Assembly (NCBI GenBank): GCA_017475185.1
Contig: JAFVGB010000018.1
Coordinates: 1-52,417, forward strand
DNA length: 52,417 nucleotides
Direction: 5' to 3'
From: Clostridia bacterium
Lineage (GTDB): Bacteria > Bacillota_A > Clostridia > TANB77 > CAG-508
Shown here: positions 1 to 8,834 of the stretch, one piece after another
How the letters are laid out: each line of letters starts with the position of its first letter
Numbering within the stretch: position 1 is the stretch's first letter
Notes under the pieces: generated by a model
Told to the model about the DNA's origin: nothing
Seen by the model: the letters and a program-made list of their open reading frames with translations, nothing else
The model's database searches: none
Translations under genes and position numbers: made by a program

Positions 1-89
1 AAGAGTTAGCAAATAAATGCAATACAATAAATTACGAAATATTATGTACGATTGGAGATAGAGTTCCAAGAAAATTTGTTAAAGAATAA
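1..89 (+). CDS. alr: Alanine racemase, C-terminal fragment (cut by window edge)
   Basis: Reading from base 3, the frame is open to a TAA at 87-89 and gives 28 residues ending in NYEILCTIGDRVPRKFVKE. The pattern 'YEI.C.I..RVPR' is the C-terminal signature of PLP-dependent alanine racemases, which make D-alanine for peptidoglycan. Only the extreme C-terminus is present, so the active-site Tyr and Lys cannot be checked. The call rests on one short motif, though a distinctive one. A bidirectional terminator follows. Confidence 0.7.
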   Translation, partial: ELANKCNTINYEILCTIGDRVPRKFVKE

Positions 90-101
90 GTCAAATTTAA
101 T

Positions 102-134
102 AAAAAAGAAGCTATTGAAAAATAGCTTCTTTTT
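102..134. terminator. Bidirectional intrinsic terminator
   Basis: A GAAGCTA/TAGCTTC stem with an 8-base loop is flanked by A-runs on the left and T-runs on the right. It can end the alr transcript on the plus strand and the tRNA-Leu transcript on the minus strand. Confidence 0.75.
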
Positions 135-216
135 GGTGCCTGGGGTGGGACTCGAACCCACATGGTTTCCCGCTGGATTTTGAATCCAGTGCGTCTGCCA
201 GTTCCGCCACTCAGGC
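134..216 (-). tRNA. tRNA-Leu (anticodon CAA)
   Basis: On the minus strand a tRNA begins GCCTGAG and ends in an encoded CCA after discriminator A. The anticodon loop TTCAAAA sits on a CTGGA/TCCAG stem and gives anticodon CAA (codon TTG). The T arm carries GGTTCGAGTCC. The long variable arm (about GCGGGAAACCATGT) is class II, as expected for leucine. The acceptor stem has 6 of 7 pairs. Confidence 0.95.
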
Positions 217-370
217 AATTTTGATTTTCGAATACTAGAAAGTGCTACACATAACATATTTCTAACTTACTGCATTCGAAGAACTACTCAATTATATTAA
301 CATACTTTAAAAATTTTGTCTACGATAAATCCAAAATTTTTCAAAAAAAATAAAAAACTCAAAATTCAAT

Positions 371-400
371 ATTACATAAAACAGAAAAATGTGCTATAAT
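371..400 (+). promoter_or_regulatory. Promoter of rpoZ
   Basis: A perfect -10 TATAAT (395-400) has a weak -35 ATTACA (371-376) 18 bases upstream. The start would lie near 406, just before the leader hairpin and rpoZ. Confidence 0.5.
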
Positions 401-411
401 AAATATAGATA

Positions 412-454
412 GCGTGTAGTCTTTTGGCGTAAGTCCAGCTAAAAGAGTGCATGC
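412..454 (+). other. Long hairpin in the rpoZ leader
   Basis: Bases 412-428 pair with 438-454: a 17-position stem with three G-U pairs and one mismatch around a 9-base loop (GTAAGTCCA). It lies between the promoter and the rpoZ ribosome binding site. The tail is only 'TTTTCA', so it is a poor terminator. It could be an RNA stability or regulatory element; I recognise no known family. Confidence 0.5.
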
Positions 455-500
455 TTTTCATAATCATAAATGTTAATTAAAGAAAGAAGGAGTGGTTAAA

Positions 501-698
501 ATGATTAATAAACCAAGTACAGAAGAATTGTTAACTAAATCAATTAATAGATATGATTTGGTGAGTGCAATTTCAAAAAGAGCAAGGGAGTTGCAAGACG
601 GAAAAGAAAAATTAGTAAATACTGATGAGCCTTCAAAGGTTACAGTTGCTTCATTAGAATTAAAAGAAGGAAAAATACATATAATAAAAAATAATTAA
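501..698 (+). CDS. rpoZ: RNA polymerase omega subunit
   Basis: This 65-residue protein starts MINKPSTEELL and contains the omega core 'NRYDLVSAISKRARELQ', the helix that clamps the beta-prime subunit. Omega helps assemble and stabilise RNA polymerase. The length fits Clostridial omega proteins. The ATG at 501 is preferred over an in-frame GTG at 492, because AAGAAGGAG lies at a normal distance from 501 and overlaps 492. The C-terminus (ASLELKEGKIHIIKNN) is short and basic, as usual. The gene seems to be transcribed alone; in many Firmicutes it follows gmk, which is not seen here. Confidence 0.9.
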   Translation: MINKPSTEELLTKSINRYDLVSAISKRARELQDGKEKLVNTDEPSKVTVASLELKEGKIHIIKNN

Positions 699-773
699 TA
701 ATATATGTTCAAAAAATTAATAATAAAGAAGATGTTAATAAGAAAATAAGAAATTATAAAGTATAAACAAATC

Positions 774-802
774 TTGAAAACTTCCGAAGCAAATGCTATA
801 AT
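774..802 (+). promoter_or_regulatory. Promoter of the CorC-family gene
   Basis: TTGAAA (774-779) and TATAAT (797-802) are separated by 17 bases, a near-consensus vegetative promoter about 35 bases before the start codon. Confidence 0.7.
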
Positions 803-837
803 TTTATTACATACATAAAGAAAGGAATGAAATAAAA

Positions 838-2160
838 ATGATAGGACAACTGTTACTTTTAGTTGTGTTGATAGCAGTAAATGCTTTTTTTGCAGCTACC
901 GAAATAGCATTTATTTCATTAAATGAAACTAAGATTTCGAAAAGAGCTGGGGAAGGAGACAAAAAGGCAAAGTTAATCAAGAAAATGTTGCAAAATCCAA
1001 GTAAGTTTTTGGCAACAATTCAAATAGGTATAACTTTAGCAGGATTTCTATCTAGTGCATTTGCATCAGAAGCTTTTGCTTCAAAATTAGCACCAATTTT
1101 AGATGTTTGGTTTCCATTAGGACTTGGATTTTGGAGTGGAGTTTCAATTGTGGTAGTTACTTTAATTCTTTCTTATTTTTCTTTGGTTTTTGGAGAATTA
1201 GTTCCAAAAAGAATTGCGATGAAATATTCTGATAAAATAGCAAATTTTGCTGTTGCAATTATCAGAGTCTTATCAGTAATTACAGCACCATTTGTTAAGT
1301 TTTTGACTTTTTCAACAAATACAATTTCAAAATTATTTGGTGTATCTGAAAATGAAGAAGAAATAGTTACTGAAGAAGATATTAGAGATTTAGTTGACGC
1401 AGGAGAAGAAAAAGGGACAATTGAAGAAGAAGAAAAAGAACTTATAAATAATGTTTTCGAGTTTAATGATAAAGTAGCATCAGAGGTAATGAAACATAGA
1501 ACAGAGGTATTTGCAATTGAAATAAATGAAGATATTAATGAGGTTTTAGAGGAACTTGATAAAAATAAATATAGTAGAGTTCCGATTTATGAAGAAAACA
1601 TAGACAACATTAAAGGAATCTTATACGTTAAAGACCTTTTTAAATATTTTAGAACTAATAAAAAAATAAAAATAAAGGAAATTGTCAGAAAGGCATATTA
1701 CGTTTCAGAAAATAAACCTATAAATGAAGTGTTTAAAGAACTTCAAAAGAACAAAGTACAACTTGCAATAGTTGTTGATGAATATGGTGGAACAGCTGGT
1801 ATTATTACAATGGAAGATATAATAGAAGAACTAGTTGGAAACATTTTAGATGAATATGATGAAGATGAAATAGAGTATGAAATTTTAGATGAAAATACGT
1901 ATAGAATAAATGGAAATATGTCGATTTATGATTTTGAAAAAATAGTAAAAATAGAAATACCAGAAGGTGAATATGATACTATTTCAGGATATTTAATTGA
2001 GGAGTTAGGAAGAATTCCACATGAGAAAGAGAAGCCTGTTATTGAGACTGAACAAGCAACATATAAAATTGAAAAATATAAGGATCAAAGAATTTATCTT
2101 ATAAAAGTTTGTAAAAATGAACCTATAATTATAGAAAATAAAGTAGATGAAGATATGTAA
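838..2160 (+). CDS. CNNM/CorC (HlyC/CorC) family membrane protein
   Basis: The 440-residue protein has the family architecture. An N-terminal DUF21/CNNM membrane domain (about 1-190) contains 'NAFFAATEIAFISLNETK' and a 'FGELVPKRIAMKYSD' segment. A CBS pair follows (about 205-335, with 'DIRDLVDAGEEKGTIEEEEKELI' split around it and 'LAIVVDEYGGTAGIITMEDI'). A C-terminal CorC_HlyC domain (about 350-430) contains 'YRINGNMSIYDF' and 'YDTISGYLIEELGRIP'. Members are integral membrane proteins linked to magnesium or cobalt efflux; the older 'hemolysin' name is historical. The gene has its own promoter and terminator, so it is monocistronic. The substrate cannot be read from the sequence. Confidence 0.9.
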   Translation: MIGQLLLLVVLIAVNAFFAATEIAFISLNETKISKRAGEGDKKAKLIKKMLQNPSKFLATIQIGITLAGFLSSAFASEAFASKLAPILDVWFPLGLGFWSGVSIVVVTLILSYFSLVFGELVPKRIAMKYSDKIANFAVAIIRVLSVITAPFVKFLTFSTNTISKLFGVSENEEEIVTEEDIRDLVDAGEEKGTIEEEEKELINNVFEFNDKVASEVMKHRTEVFAIEINEDINEVLEELDKNKYSRVPIYEENIDNIKGILYVKDLFKYFRTNKKIKIKEIVRKAYYVSENKPINEVFKELQKNKVQLAIVVDEYGGTAGIITMEDIIEELVGNILDEYDEDEIEYEILDENTYRINGNMSIYDFEKIVKIEIPEGEYDTISGYLIEELGRIPHEKEKPVIETEQATYKIEKYKDQRIYLIKVCKNEPIIIENKVDEDM

Positions 2161-2180
2161 GAATAGGTAAAATAAATAAA

Positions 2181-2226
2181 AGCACTAAAAGCAAAATTGA
2201 TAAACATTTTGCTTTTAGTGCTTTTT
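2181..2226 (+). terminator. Intrinsic terminator after the CorC gene
   Basis: AGCACTAAAAGCAAAAT pairs perfectly with ATTTTGCTTTTAGTGCT around a short loop and is followed by a T-run. Confidence 0.9.
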
Positions 2227-2320
2227 GCTATTTAAGTGTGAAAGAATACATAACAAGTTTACACGCAAAAAATTATTTTGTTGTTATGTAAAAAAACTAC
2301 TAGAATAAACTGTTTAGACA

Positions 2321-2349
2321 TTGACTAATTATTTTTTAAAATGTATAAT
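2321..2349 (+). promoter_or_regulatory. Promoter of glmM
   Basis: TTGACT (2321-2326) and TATAAT (2344-2349) with a 17-base spacer, followed by TAAGGAGG and the glmM ATG. Confidence 0.75.
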
Positions 2350-2377
2350 ACAATAGATACTAAGGAGGTCGAACAAA

Positions 2378-3742
2378 ATGAGAAAATATTTTGGGACAGA
2401 TGGAATCAGAAGAATAGCAAATACAGAGCTTTCTCCTGAATTAGTTTATAAAGTAGCAAAAGCAGGGGCATATGTATTATCAAAACATACAGATCATGCA
2501 CCAACAATTTTAATAGGAAGAGATACACGTATATCTGGAACTTTAATAGAAAGTGCTATGACAGCAGGTTTCTTAAGTTATGGAGCAAACGTGAAAATAT
2601 TAGATGTAATGCCAACACCAGCAGTTGCATATTTGACAAGAAGATTCAAAGCAGATGCAAGTGTAGTTATTTCAGCATCACACAACACATATGAATTTAA
2701 CGGAGTTAAATATTTTAGTAATAAAGGAATGAAAATTCCAGATGAATTAGAAGAAGAAATTGAAGAAGTAATGGATTCTGGAAAAATAGATGAATTAACA
2801 GCTGTAAATGATAAAATTGGAGTATCAGAAATTAGAACTGATTTGTTAGATGAATACGTATATTTTTTCAGAAAGAATTTTGAAGAAGAATTAGAACAAT
2901 TTGATAAAGAAAACTTTGTTGTTGCTGTTGATACTGCGAATGGAGCGACTTCAGTTGTTGCTGATAAAATATTCAAAGTTTTAGGAATTAAGCACATTAT
3001 AATTAACAATAATCCTGATGGTATAAATATAAATGATAATTGTGGTTCTACACATCTAGAAGGATTAAAGAAATTTGTTGTTGAGAATAAATGTAATTTA
3101 GGAATCGCATATGATGGCGATGGAGACAGATGTTTAGCAGTAGATGAAAATGGAAACGAAATAGATGGAGATAAAATTTTAGCAATTCTATCAAATTCAT
3201 TTAAACAAAAAGGAATATTAAAGAATAATACAGTTGTAGCAACAGTTATGAGCAACTTAGGATTAAACAAATACGCAGAAGCAAGTGATATTAATTTTGT
3301 TCAGACAAAAGTTGGAGATAGGTATGTATTAGAAGAAATGTTAAAAAACGGATATAATCTTGGAGGAGAACAATCTGGACACGTAATATGCTTAGACTAT
3401 AACCCAACAGGAGATGGTATTCTTACATCAATTTTATTGATTAGAGCAATGTTAGAGCAAAACAAAACTGCTTCAGAAATTTCAAGCATTATGAAAGCAT
3501 ATCCACAAGTACTAGTAAATGCAAAAATAAAAAACGATAAAAAAGATGAATATAAGAATGATCCAGAAATAAAAGCAGAGATAGAAAAATTGGAAACAGA
3601 ATTTTCTGGAAACGGAAGAGTTTTGATAAGAGCTTCAGGAACAGAACCATTAATTAGAGTTATGATTGAAGGCGAAAATCAAGAGTATATCAAGGAAAAA
3701 GCCACAAAATTGGCAAAATTAATAGAAGAAAAATTGGGATAA
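2378..3742 (+). CDS. glmM: Phosphoglucosamine mutase
   Basis: GlmM interconverts glucosamine-6-phosphate and glucosamine-1-phosphate, a step to UDP-GlcNAc and peptidoglycan. The 454-residue protein begins with the diagnostic YFGTDGIRR. The phosphoserine loop is ISASHN, with catalytic Ser at 101. The metal loop DGDGDR is at about 246-251, the sugar loop is GGEQSGHVI, and the phosphate-binding C-terminal loop is RASGTEPLIRVM. Length and motif order match the family. It has its own promoter, and a palindromic repeat sits between it and metG. Confidence 0.97.
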   Translation: MRKYFGTDGIRRIANTELSPELVYKVAKAGAYVLSKHTDHAPTILIGRDTRISGTLIESAMTAGFLSYGANVKILDVMPTPAVAYLTRRFKADASVVISASHNTYEFNGVKYFSNKGMKIPDELEEEIEEVMDSGKIDELTAVNDKIGVSEIRTDLLDEYVYFFRKNFEEELEQFDKENFVVAVDTANGATSVVADKIFKVLGIKHIIINNNPDGININDNCGSTHLEGLKKFVVENKCNLGIAYDGDGDRCLAVDENGNEIDGDKILAILSNSFKQKGILKNNTVVATVMSNLGLNKYAEASDINFVQTKVGDRYVLEEMLKNGYNLGGEQSGHVICLDYNPTGDGILTSILLIRAMLEQNKTASEISSIMKAYPQVLVNAKIKNDKKDEYKNDPEIKAEIEKLETEFSGNGRVLIRASGTEPLIRVMIEGENQEYIKEKATKLAKLIEEKLG

Positions 3743-3745
3743 AAC

Positions 3746-3836
3746 AGAGTGAAACATTTAATGAAACAAAGCAGGACCGTCCCAAAAATGTTTCAAAAAT
3801 GAAACAAAAAAAGACCGTCCCAAAATGTTTCAAAGA
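3746..3836. repeat. GACCGTCCC palindromic repeat, copy 1 (between glmM and metG)
   Basis: This copy holds two direct units of GACCGTCCCAAAA(A)TGTTTCAAA at 3775 and 3813, joined by AAATGAAACAAAAAAA. Further copies occur at 42159, 43720, 44904 and 45597. The right edge runs into the metG ribosome binding site. An in-frame ATG at 3825 lies inside the repeat and probably is not the true metG start. Confidence 0.85.
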
Positions 3837-3851
3837 AAGGGGAACAAAACT

Positions 3852-5432
3852 ATGAATAAAAAATTTTATATAACAACACCAATTTATTACCCAAGTGGAA
3901 AGTTTCATATTGGAACAGCATATTGTGAGGTTTTAACAGATTGTATAAAAAGATATAAGCAATCAAGAGGATATGATTCTTTCATGTTAACAGGCTTGGA
4001 CGAGCATGGTCAAAAAATTCAAACTGTTGCAGAAAAAAGAGGATTAACTCCACAAGCGCATGTTGATGAAATGGCTGACGCTGCAAAGAAATTATGGGAA
4101 TTAATGGATATAGGTTATGATAAATTTATAAGAACAACAGATGATTATCATTGTAAAGCTGTTCAAAAAATTGTTCAGAAGTTCCTAGATAATGGAGATA
4201 TTTATAAGGGAAAATATGAAGGTTGGTATTGTATGCCTTGTGAAAATTACTTTACAGAATCACAACTAGTTGATGGTAAATGTCCTGATTGTGGACGTGA
4301 AGTCGTTAAAATGAGTGAAGATGCATATTTCTTTAATATGAAAAAATATGAACCATGGATAAAAGAATTTTATGCAGAACATCCAGATTTCATAGTACCA
4401 GAATCAAGAAAAACAGAAATATTTAAAAATTTTATAGAGCCAGGATTAGAAGATTTATGTATAAGCCGTAATACTTTTGACTGGGGAATTCCAATGCCAA
4501 ATGATCCTAAACATGTTTTATATGTATGGTTAGATGCACTAACTAACTATATTACAGCACTTGGATATGCAGGCGATGATGATACACTATTTAACAAATA
4601 TTGGCCAGCTGATTTACATGTGGTAGGAAAAGAAATAATAAGATTCCATGGAATATATTGGCCTATTTTCTTACATGCATTAGGCTTAGAATTGCCAAAA
4701 CAAATTTATGCACATAGTTGGGTTGTAATGAAAGATGGAAAAATGTCTAAATCTATTGGAAATGTAGTTTATCCAGAAGTATTAATTAACAGATATGGAT
4801 TAGATGCTACAAAATACTATTTACTAAGACTAATGAGTTTTGCACAAGATTCAATGTTTACTCCAGAAGATTTTATAGACAGATTCAACTATGATTTAGC
4901 AAATGATTTAGGAAATTTATTAAGCAGGACAATTGGAATGATAAATAAATATTGTGAAGGAGTCATTCCAACAAACATCAGCGTAAGAACTGAATTTGAT
5001 GACTCATTAGAAGAGACAATAAAAGCACAGATTGCTAAGATAGAAGATGCAATGGATTCATATCACGTAAGTAATGCTTTGGTTGAATTATGGGCAATAA
5101 TTTCAAGAGCTAATAAATATGTTGATGAAACAGAACCATGGAAACTTGCTAAATCTGAATTAGAAGAAGATAAAGAAAAACTAAAATCTGTAATGTTCCA
5201 TTTAGCCGAAACATTAAGAAAAATTGCAATTTTATTAACTCCATTCATGCCAGAAAAATCTAGTGAAATATTAAAACAATTAAATTTACCAGCTGAAAAC
5301 AAAGAGTGGAATTTAGTATATTCAGATAATGAAATTTTAGAAAATACTAAGGTAATTGAAAAAGGAGAGCCTTTATTTGCAAGATTAGACAGAGAGGAAG
5401 AAATTGAATATATCAAATCCAATATGAAATAG
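3852..5432 (+). CDS. metG: Methionyl-tRNA synthetase
   Basis: This enzyme charges tRNA-Met. The class I signature is FHIGTAYCE (HIGH) and the ATP loop is KMSKSIGN. The zinc knuckle is Cys-rich ('CMPCENYF' and 'CPDCGREV'). An anticodon-binding helical domain ends at 526 residues, and the C-terminal tRNA-binding extension found in some homologues is missing, so this is the short form. The start at 3852 (MNKKFYITTPIYYPSGKF) follows AAGGGGA at normal spacing; extending to 3825 would translate part of the intergenic repeat. The HD hydrolase gene starts 24 bases downstream and may be co-transcribed. Confidence 0.97.
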   Translation: MNKKFYITTPIYYPSGKFHIGTAYCEVLTDCIKRYKQSRGYDSFMLTGLDEHGQKIQTVAEKRGLTPQAHVDEMADAAKKLWELMDIGYDKFIRTTDDYHCKAVQKIVQKFLDNGDIYKGKYEGWYCMPCENYFTESQLVDGKCPDCGREVVKMSEDAYFFNMKKYEPWIKEFYAEHPDFIVPESRKTEIFKNFIEPGLEDLCISRNTFDWGIPMPNDPKHVLYVWLDALTNYITALGYAGDDDTLFNKYWPADLHVVGKEIIRFHGIYWPIFLHALGLELPKQIYAHSWVVMKDGKMSKSIGNVVYPEVLINRYGLDATKYYLLRLMSFAQDSMFTPEDFIDRFNYDLANDLGNLLSRTIGMINKYCEGVIPTNISVRTEFDDSLEETIKAQIAKIEDAMDSYHVSNALVELWAIISRANKYVDETEPWKLAKSELEEDKEKLKSVMFHLAETLRKIAILLTPFMPEKSSEILKQLNLPAENKEWNLVYSDNEILENTKVIEKGEPLFARLDREEEIEYIKSNMK

Positions 5433-5456
5433 AGATAATTAAAGAGAGGAAAACAG

Positions 5457-6014
5457 ATGAAAGAAGAATTTATTGAATTATTAAGAAGTACAAAAAGAGA
5501 GGGAATAGAAGAACTTATTAAATTTATAGAAGAAAAAACAGACTTTTATACAGCTCCAGCAAGTACTAGGTTTCATGGAAGTTATGAAGGTGGCCTTTTA
5601 GAACACAGTATGAAAGTTTATGAAATATTAAAACATAAAGCTAAAAACAATGTAATGAATATGGAATGGCAAGATGATACCTTAATAATATCAGCACTAT
5701 TACACGACATTTGTAAAGTAAACTTCTATAAAGTAGATTATAGAAACGCGAAAAATGAAAGAGGAGAATGGGAAAAAGTACCATATTATACAATTGATGA
5801 TACTATACCATTTGGACATGGAGAAAAATCTGTTATGATGTTAACAGAATATATAAAATTAACACCAGAAGAGAAATATGCAATTCGTTGGCACATGGGA
5901 TTCACAGAACCAAAAGAACAATACAGCACTATTAGTGCAGCTTTTAAAAGATATCCATTAGCGTTATTATTACATGAAGCTGATTTAGAATCTACATATT
6001 TTTATGACATTTAA
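5457..6014 (+). CDS. HD-domain phosphohydrolase
   Basis: The 185-residue protein carries an HD-type metal site, with His at about 50 (GGLLEHSMKV) and the HD pair at about 83-84 (ALLHDICKV). Later histidines occur in FGHGEKS and WHMGF. HD proteins hydrolyse nucleotides or other phosphate esters in the cytoplasm; the substrate cannot be told here. It follows metG closely with its own ribosome binding site (AGAGAGGAAA), suggesting one transcript. The family is common downstream of housekeeping genes in Clostridia. Confidence 0.8.
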   Translation: MKEEFIELLRSTKREGIEELIKFIEEKTDFYTAPASTRFHGSYEGGLLEHSMKVYEILKHKAKNNVMNMEWQDDTLIISALLHDICKVNFYKVDYRNAKNERGEWEKVPYYTIDDTIPFGHGEKSVMMLTEYIKLTPEEKYAIRWHMGFTEPKEQYSTISAAFKRYPLALLLHEADLESTYFYDI

Positions 6015-6062
6015 ATTAGAATATTTCACAGTGTTCGAAAAGAGAAGAGGTGCTAAAGAAAA

Positions 6063-7016
6063 ATGATAAAGCAATTTAATAAAAAAGAAATAGACACTAT
6101 AATGAAAATATGGAAAGATAACAATCAAAGATTTCAAGGTTTTATAGATAGTCAATATTGGATAGATACTTATGTTAAAACAAGAGATGAATTTATAAAA
6201 AGTAAAATATATATTTACACGGAAGCTGCAGAAATAATGGCTTTTGTAGCAATAAATGATAGCGGTAAAATTATTAATATTCAAGTTAAACCTGAAATAC
6301 AAAGAGAGGGAATAGGAGAAATTTTAATACAAAAACTAAAACAAGAAAATAGTAATTTACATACAGAAGTTTTTGAAAGAAATACAAACGCAATGCTATT
6401 CTTTAAAGCAATGGGATTTAGAAAAACATTGGAAAATAAAGATGAAGATACACAAGAAAATGTATATAGCATGGATTGGAATAAAGAGAATGTATCTGAT
6501 TCAACATTTATTTATTTTGATAATAGTATTTCAGAACATTTAATTAGTAAATATGATAAAGCATCAAGTAATGTTCAATTTTATAATATTCATACAAATA
6601 CACAAGAAATTAACAATATTTTTAATATAAATATTTCCAATAGTTTAGAAAAGAAAAACGGAAAAACATATATTTCAGATTATATAGATGTTAGAAACAA
6701 ATTAAACAGTATTATAAAAAATCAAAATACTATAATATTTTTTGATTGTAATAATGATTATAGCTATCTATATAATGTTATAAAAGATGTTGCTATGGTA
6801 AAAAATACAAATTTGAGAATAGTTATGCATAAACCTTTTTCAGTAGAAGGAGGAAAGAAGACAAAACTATATGAAGATGTAAAAAATAATTTTGAAGATT
6901 ATAATGTAGAAGACGTAGATTATGAATCTATTGGGCAGAACCAAAATGTTACTTTTAAAGAGGCTTTTGATAGAAGAGATGAAGAACTGTTAAAATCAAT
7001 ATGTAATTATAAATAA
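6063..7016 (+). CDS. GNAT acetyltransferase fused to an unknown C-terminal domain
   Basis: Residues 1 to about 140 form a GNAT fold: 'IINIQVKPEIQREGIGEIL' is the acetyl-CoA loop (R/Q-x-x-G-x-G/A) and 'NTNAMLFFKAMGFRKT' is the last motif. GNATs transfer an acetyl group from acetyl-CoA to an amine. The remaining 175 residues, beginning near WNKENVSDSTFIYFDNS, resemble nothing I know. They are Asn/Lys-rich and have a Rossmann-like run 'NTIIFFDCNNDYSYLYNVI' and 'NLRIVMHKPFSVEGGKK'. The length (317) is about twice that of a simple GNAT. The gene ends at a terminator shared with guaA. The acceptor is unknown. Confidence 0.7.
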   Translation: MIKQFNKKEIDTIMKIWKDNNQRFQGFIDSQYWIDTYVKTRDEFIKSKIYIYTEAAEIMAFVAINDSGKIINIQVKPEIQREGIGEILIQKLKQENSNLHTEVFERNTNAMLFFKAMGFRKTLENKDEDTQENVYSMDWNKENVSDSTFIYFDNSISEHLISKYDKASSNVQFYNIHTNTQEINNIFNINISNSLEKKNGKTYISDYIDVRNKLNSIIKNQNTIIFFDCNNDYSYLYNVIKDVAMVKNTNLRIVMHKPFSVEGGKKTKLYEDVKNNFEDYNVEDVDYESIGQNQNVTFKEAFDRRDEELLKSICNYK

Positions 7017-7049
7017 AAAATCAACTACTGAAAAGTAGTTGATTTTTTT
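7015..7049. terminator. Bidirectional terminator between the GNAT gene and guaA
   Basis: TCAACTAC/GTAGTTGA stem flanked by an A-run and a T-run, placed between two convergent genes. Confidence 0.85.
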
Positions 7050-7054
7050 ATAAA

Positions 7055-8593
7055 TTATTCCCATTCAATAGTAGCAGGTGGTTTAGAGGTAATATCATAC
7101 ACAACACGATTAACATGACTTACTTCATTAACAATTCTACTAGAAACTTTTTCTAAAACATCATAAGGAATTTTACTCCAAACACCAGTCATAAAGTCAG
7201 TAGTTTCAACAGCTCTTAAAGCAACAGTGTAATCATAAGTTCTTTCATCACCCATAACACCAACTGATTTCAAGTTTGTTAAAACTGCAAAATATTGATT
7301 AATATTTTTATGCAATCCAGCATTTGCTATTTCCTCTCTGAATATTGCATCTGCATCTTTTAAAATAGTTAGTTTATCATCAGTAATATCTCCAATTACA
7401 CGTATTGCAAGCCCTGGACCAGGGAAAGGTTGCCTAAACACTAAATTTTCTGGAATTCCTAATTCTAAACCAGTTTTACGAACTTCATCCTTAAACAAAT
7501 CTCTTAAAGGTTCAACTATTTCTTTAAAATCAACGTAATCTGGAAGACCACCAACATTATGATGACTTTTTATAACAGAACTTTTTCCAAGTCCACTTTC
7601 AATAACATCAGGGTAAATAGTACCTTGAACTAAGAAGTCTACAGTGCCTAATTTTTTTGCTTCTTCCTCAAATACCCTAATAAATTCTTCACCAATTATT
7701 TTTCTCTTTCTTTCAGGATCTGACACACCAGCTAATTTAGATAAAAATCTGTCTTTTGCATTTACTCTTATTAGATTTATATCAAATTGATTTCTGAAGA
7801 TTTGTTCAACTTCATCACCTTCATTTTTACGAAGTAGTCCATGGTCAACGAAGATACAAGTTAAATTTTTACCAATTGCTTTACTTAGCAAAACCGCTGC
7901 AACAGATGAATCTACACCACCAGATAGGGCACATAAAGCTTTTTTATCTCCAATTTTTGCTTTTAAATTAGCAATACTATCATTTACAAAAGATGAAATT
8001 TGCCAATCACCGGCACAATTGCAAACATTAAATAAAAAGTTTTTAATAACTAAAGTTCCATTTACAGAATGATTAACTTCTGGATGGAATTGAATACCAT
8101 ATAATTTTCTTTGTGCATTTTCAACTGCGGCATTTGGACATGAGTTTGTATAACCAATATTTTTAAATCCTTCAGGTAAATTTTCAACATAGTCTGTATG
8201 ACTCATTAAAAATCCATTTGTTTTATCAAAACCTTGAAATAGAAGAGAATTGTTATCGATAGAAACATCGATTGTTCCATATTCTCTTTTATCAGCTCTG
8301 TTTACTGTTCCACCTAAAGTATGCATCATAAGTTGCATTCCATAACAAATACCAAGAACAGGTATTCCTAAATTAAATATTTCTGGAGAACATTTTGGAG
8401 AGCCATCAGCATAAACACTTGCAGGACCTCCTGTAAAAATTATTCCTTTTGGATTTTTCTCTTTAATTTTTTCAATTGAAATATCAAAAGGAACTACTTC
8501 TGAATAAACATTACATTCTCTAACTCTTCTCGCGATTAATTGATTGTATTGTCCACCAAAATCTAAAATAAGTACTACTTCGTTATTTTTCAA
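7055..8593 (-). CDS. guaA: GMP synthase (glutamine-hydrolysing)
   Basis: GuaA converts XMP to GMP using glutamine and ATP. The N-terminal class I amidotransferase shows [19 protein letters not shown], the nucleophile loop GICYGMQ, and HPEVNHS. The ATP pyrophosphatase P-loop is [10 protein letters not shown], and the C-terminal dimerisation domain ends [10 protein letters not shown] choose a TTG start at 8593: GGAGG lies 8 bases before it, while the upstream ATG at 8608 overlaps that GGAGG. This gives 512 residues, normal for the family. No purine riboswitch is visible before it. Confidence 0.96.
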   Translation of the reverse strand: MKNNEVVLILDFGGQYNQLIARRVRECNVYSEVVPFDISIEKIKEKNPKGIIFTGGPASVYADGSPKCSPEIFNLGIPVLGICYGMQLMMHTLGGTVNRADKREYGTIDVSIDNNSLLFQGFDKTNGFLMSHTDYVENLPEGFKNIGYTNSCPNAAVENAQRKLYGIQFHPEVNHSVNGTLVIKNFLFNVCNCAGDWQISSFVNDSIANLKAKIGDKKALCALSGGVDSSVAAVLLSKAIGKNLTCIFVDHGLLRKNEGDEVEQIFRNQFDINLIRVNAKDRFLSKLAGVSDPERKRKIIGEEFIRVFEEEAKKLGTVDFLVQGTIYPDVIESGLGKSSVIKSHHNVGGLPDYVDFKEIVEPLRDLFKDEVRKTGLELGIPENLVFRQPFPGPGLAIRVIGDITDDKLTILKDADAIFREEIANAGLHKNINQYFAVLTNLKSVGVMGDERTYDYTVALRAVETTDFMTGVWSKIPYDVLEKVSSRIVNEVSHVNRVVYDITSKPPATIEWE

Positions 8594-8834
8594 TTTTATT
8601 ACCTCCATTATTATAATATGTAAATATGATATCATAATGGAGAAGAAAAGTAAATAGAAGGTGGCTCAAAAACAGTATCACAGCGATTAAATTTGGTCAG
8701 ATATTAAAAAAGAAAATGATGCAGAATTTGACAAAATATCCAATATTATGTAAAATAAAAGAGATGTAGCGTCATAATATTGAATGCTAATTATCATTCA
8801 AATTTATACTAAAGAATAACGGAGGTTTAGAAAA

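Noticed and set aside
42..257. A 71-codon minus-strand frame across the tRNA
   Set aside because: The DNA encodes tRNA-Leu; the frame is incidental.
2578..3270. A 230-codon open frame on the minus strand inside glmM
   Set aside because: It mirrors the glmM coding frame, has no binding site, and its protein is low-complexity Ser/Phe-rich. glmM is certain.
8640..8834. Purine riboswitch between guaA and the recombinase-like gene
   Set aside because: The guaA leader is too short and no conserved purine-aptamer core is visible.
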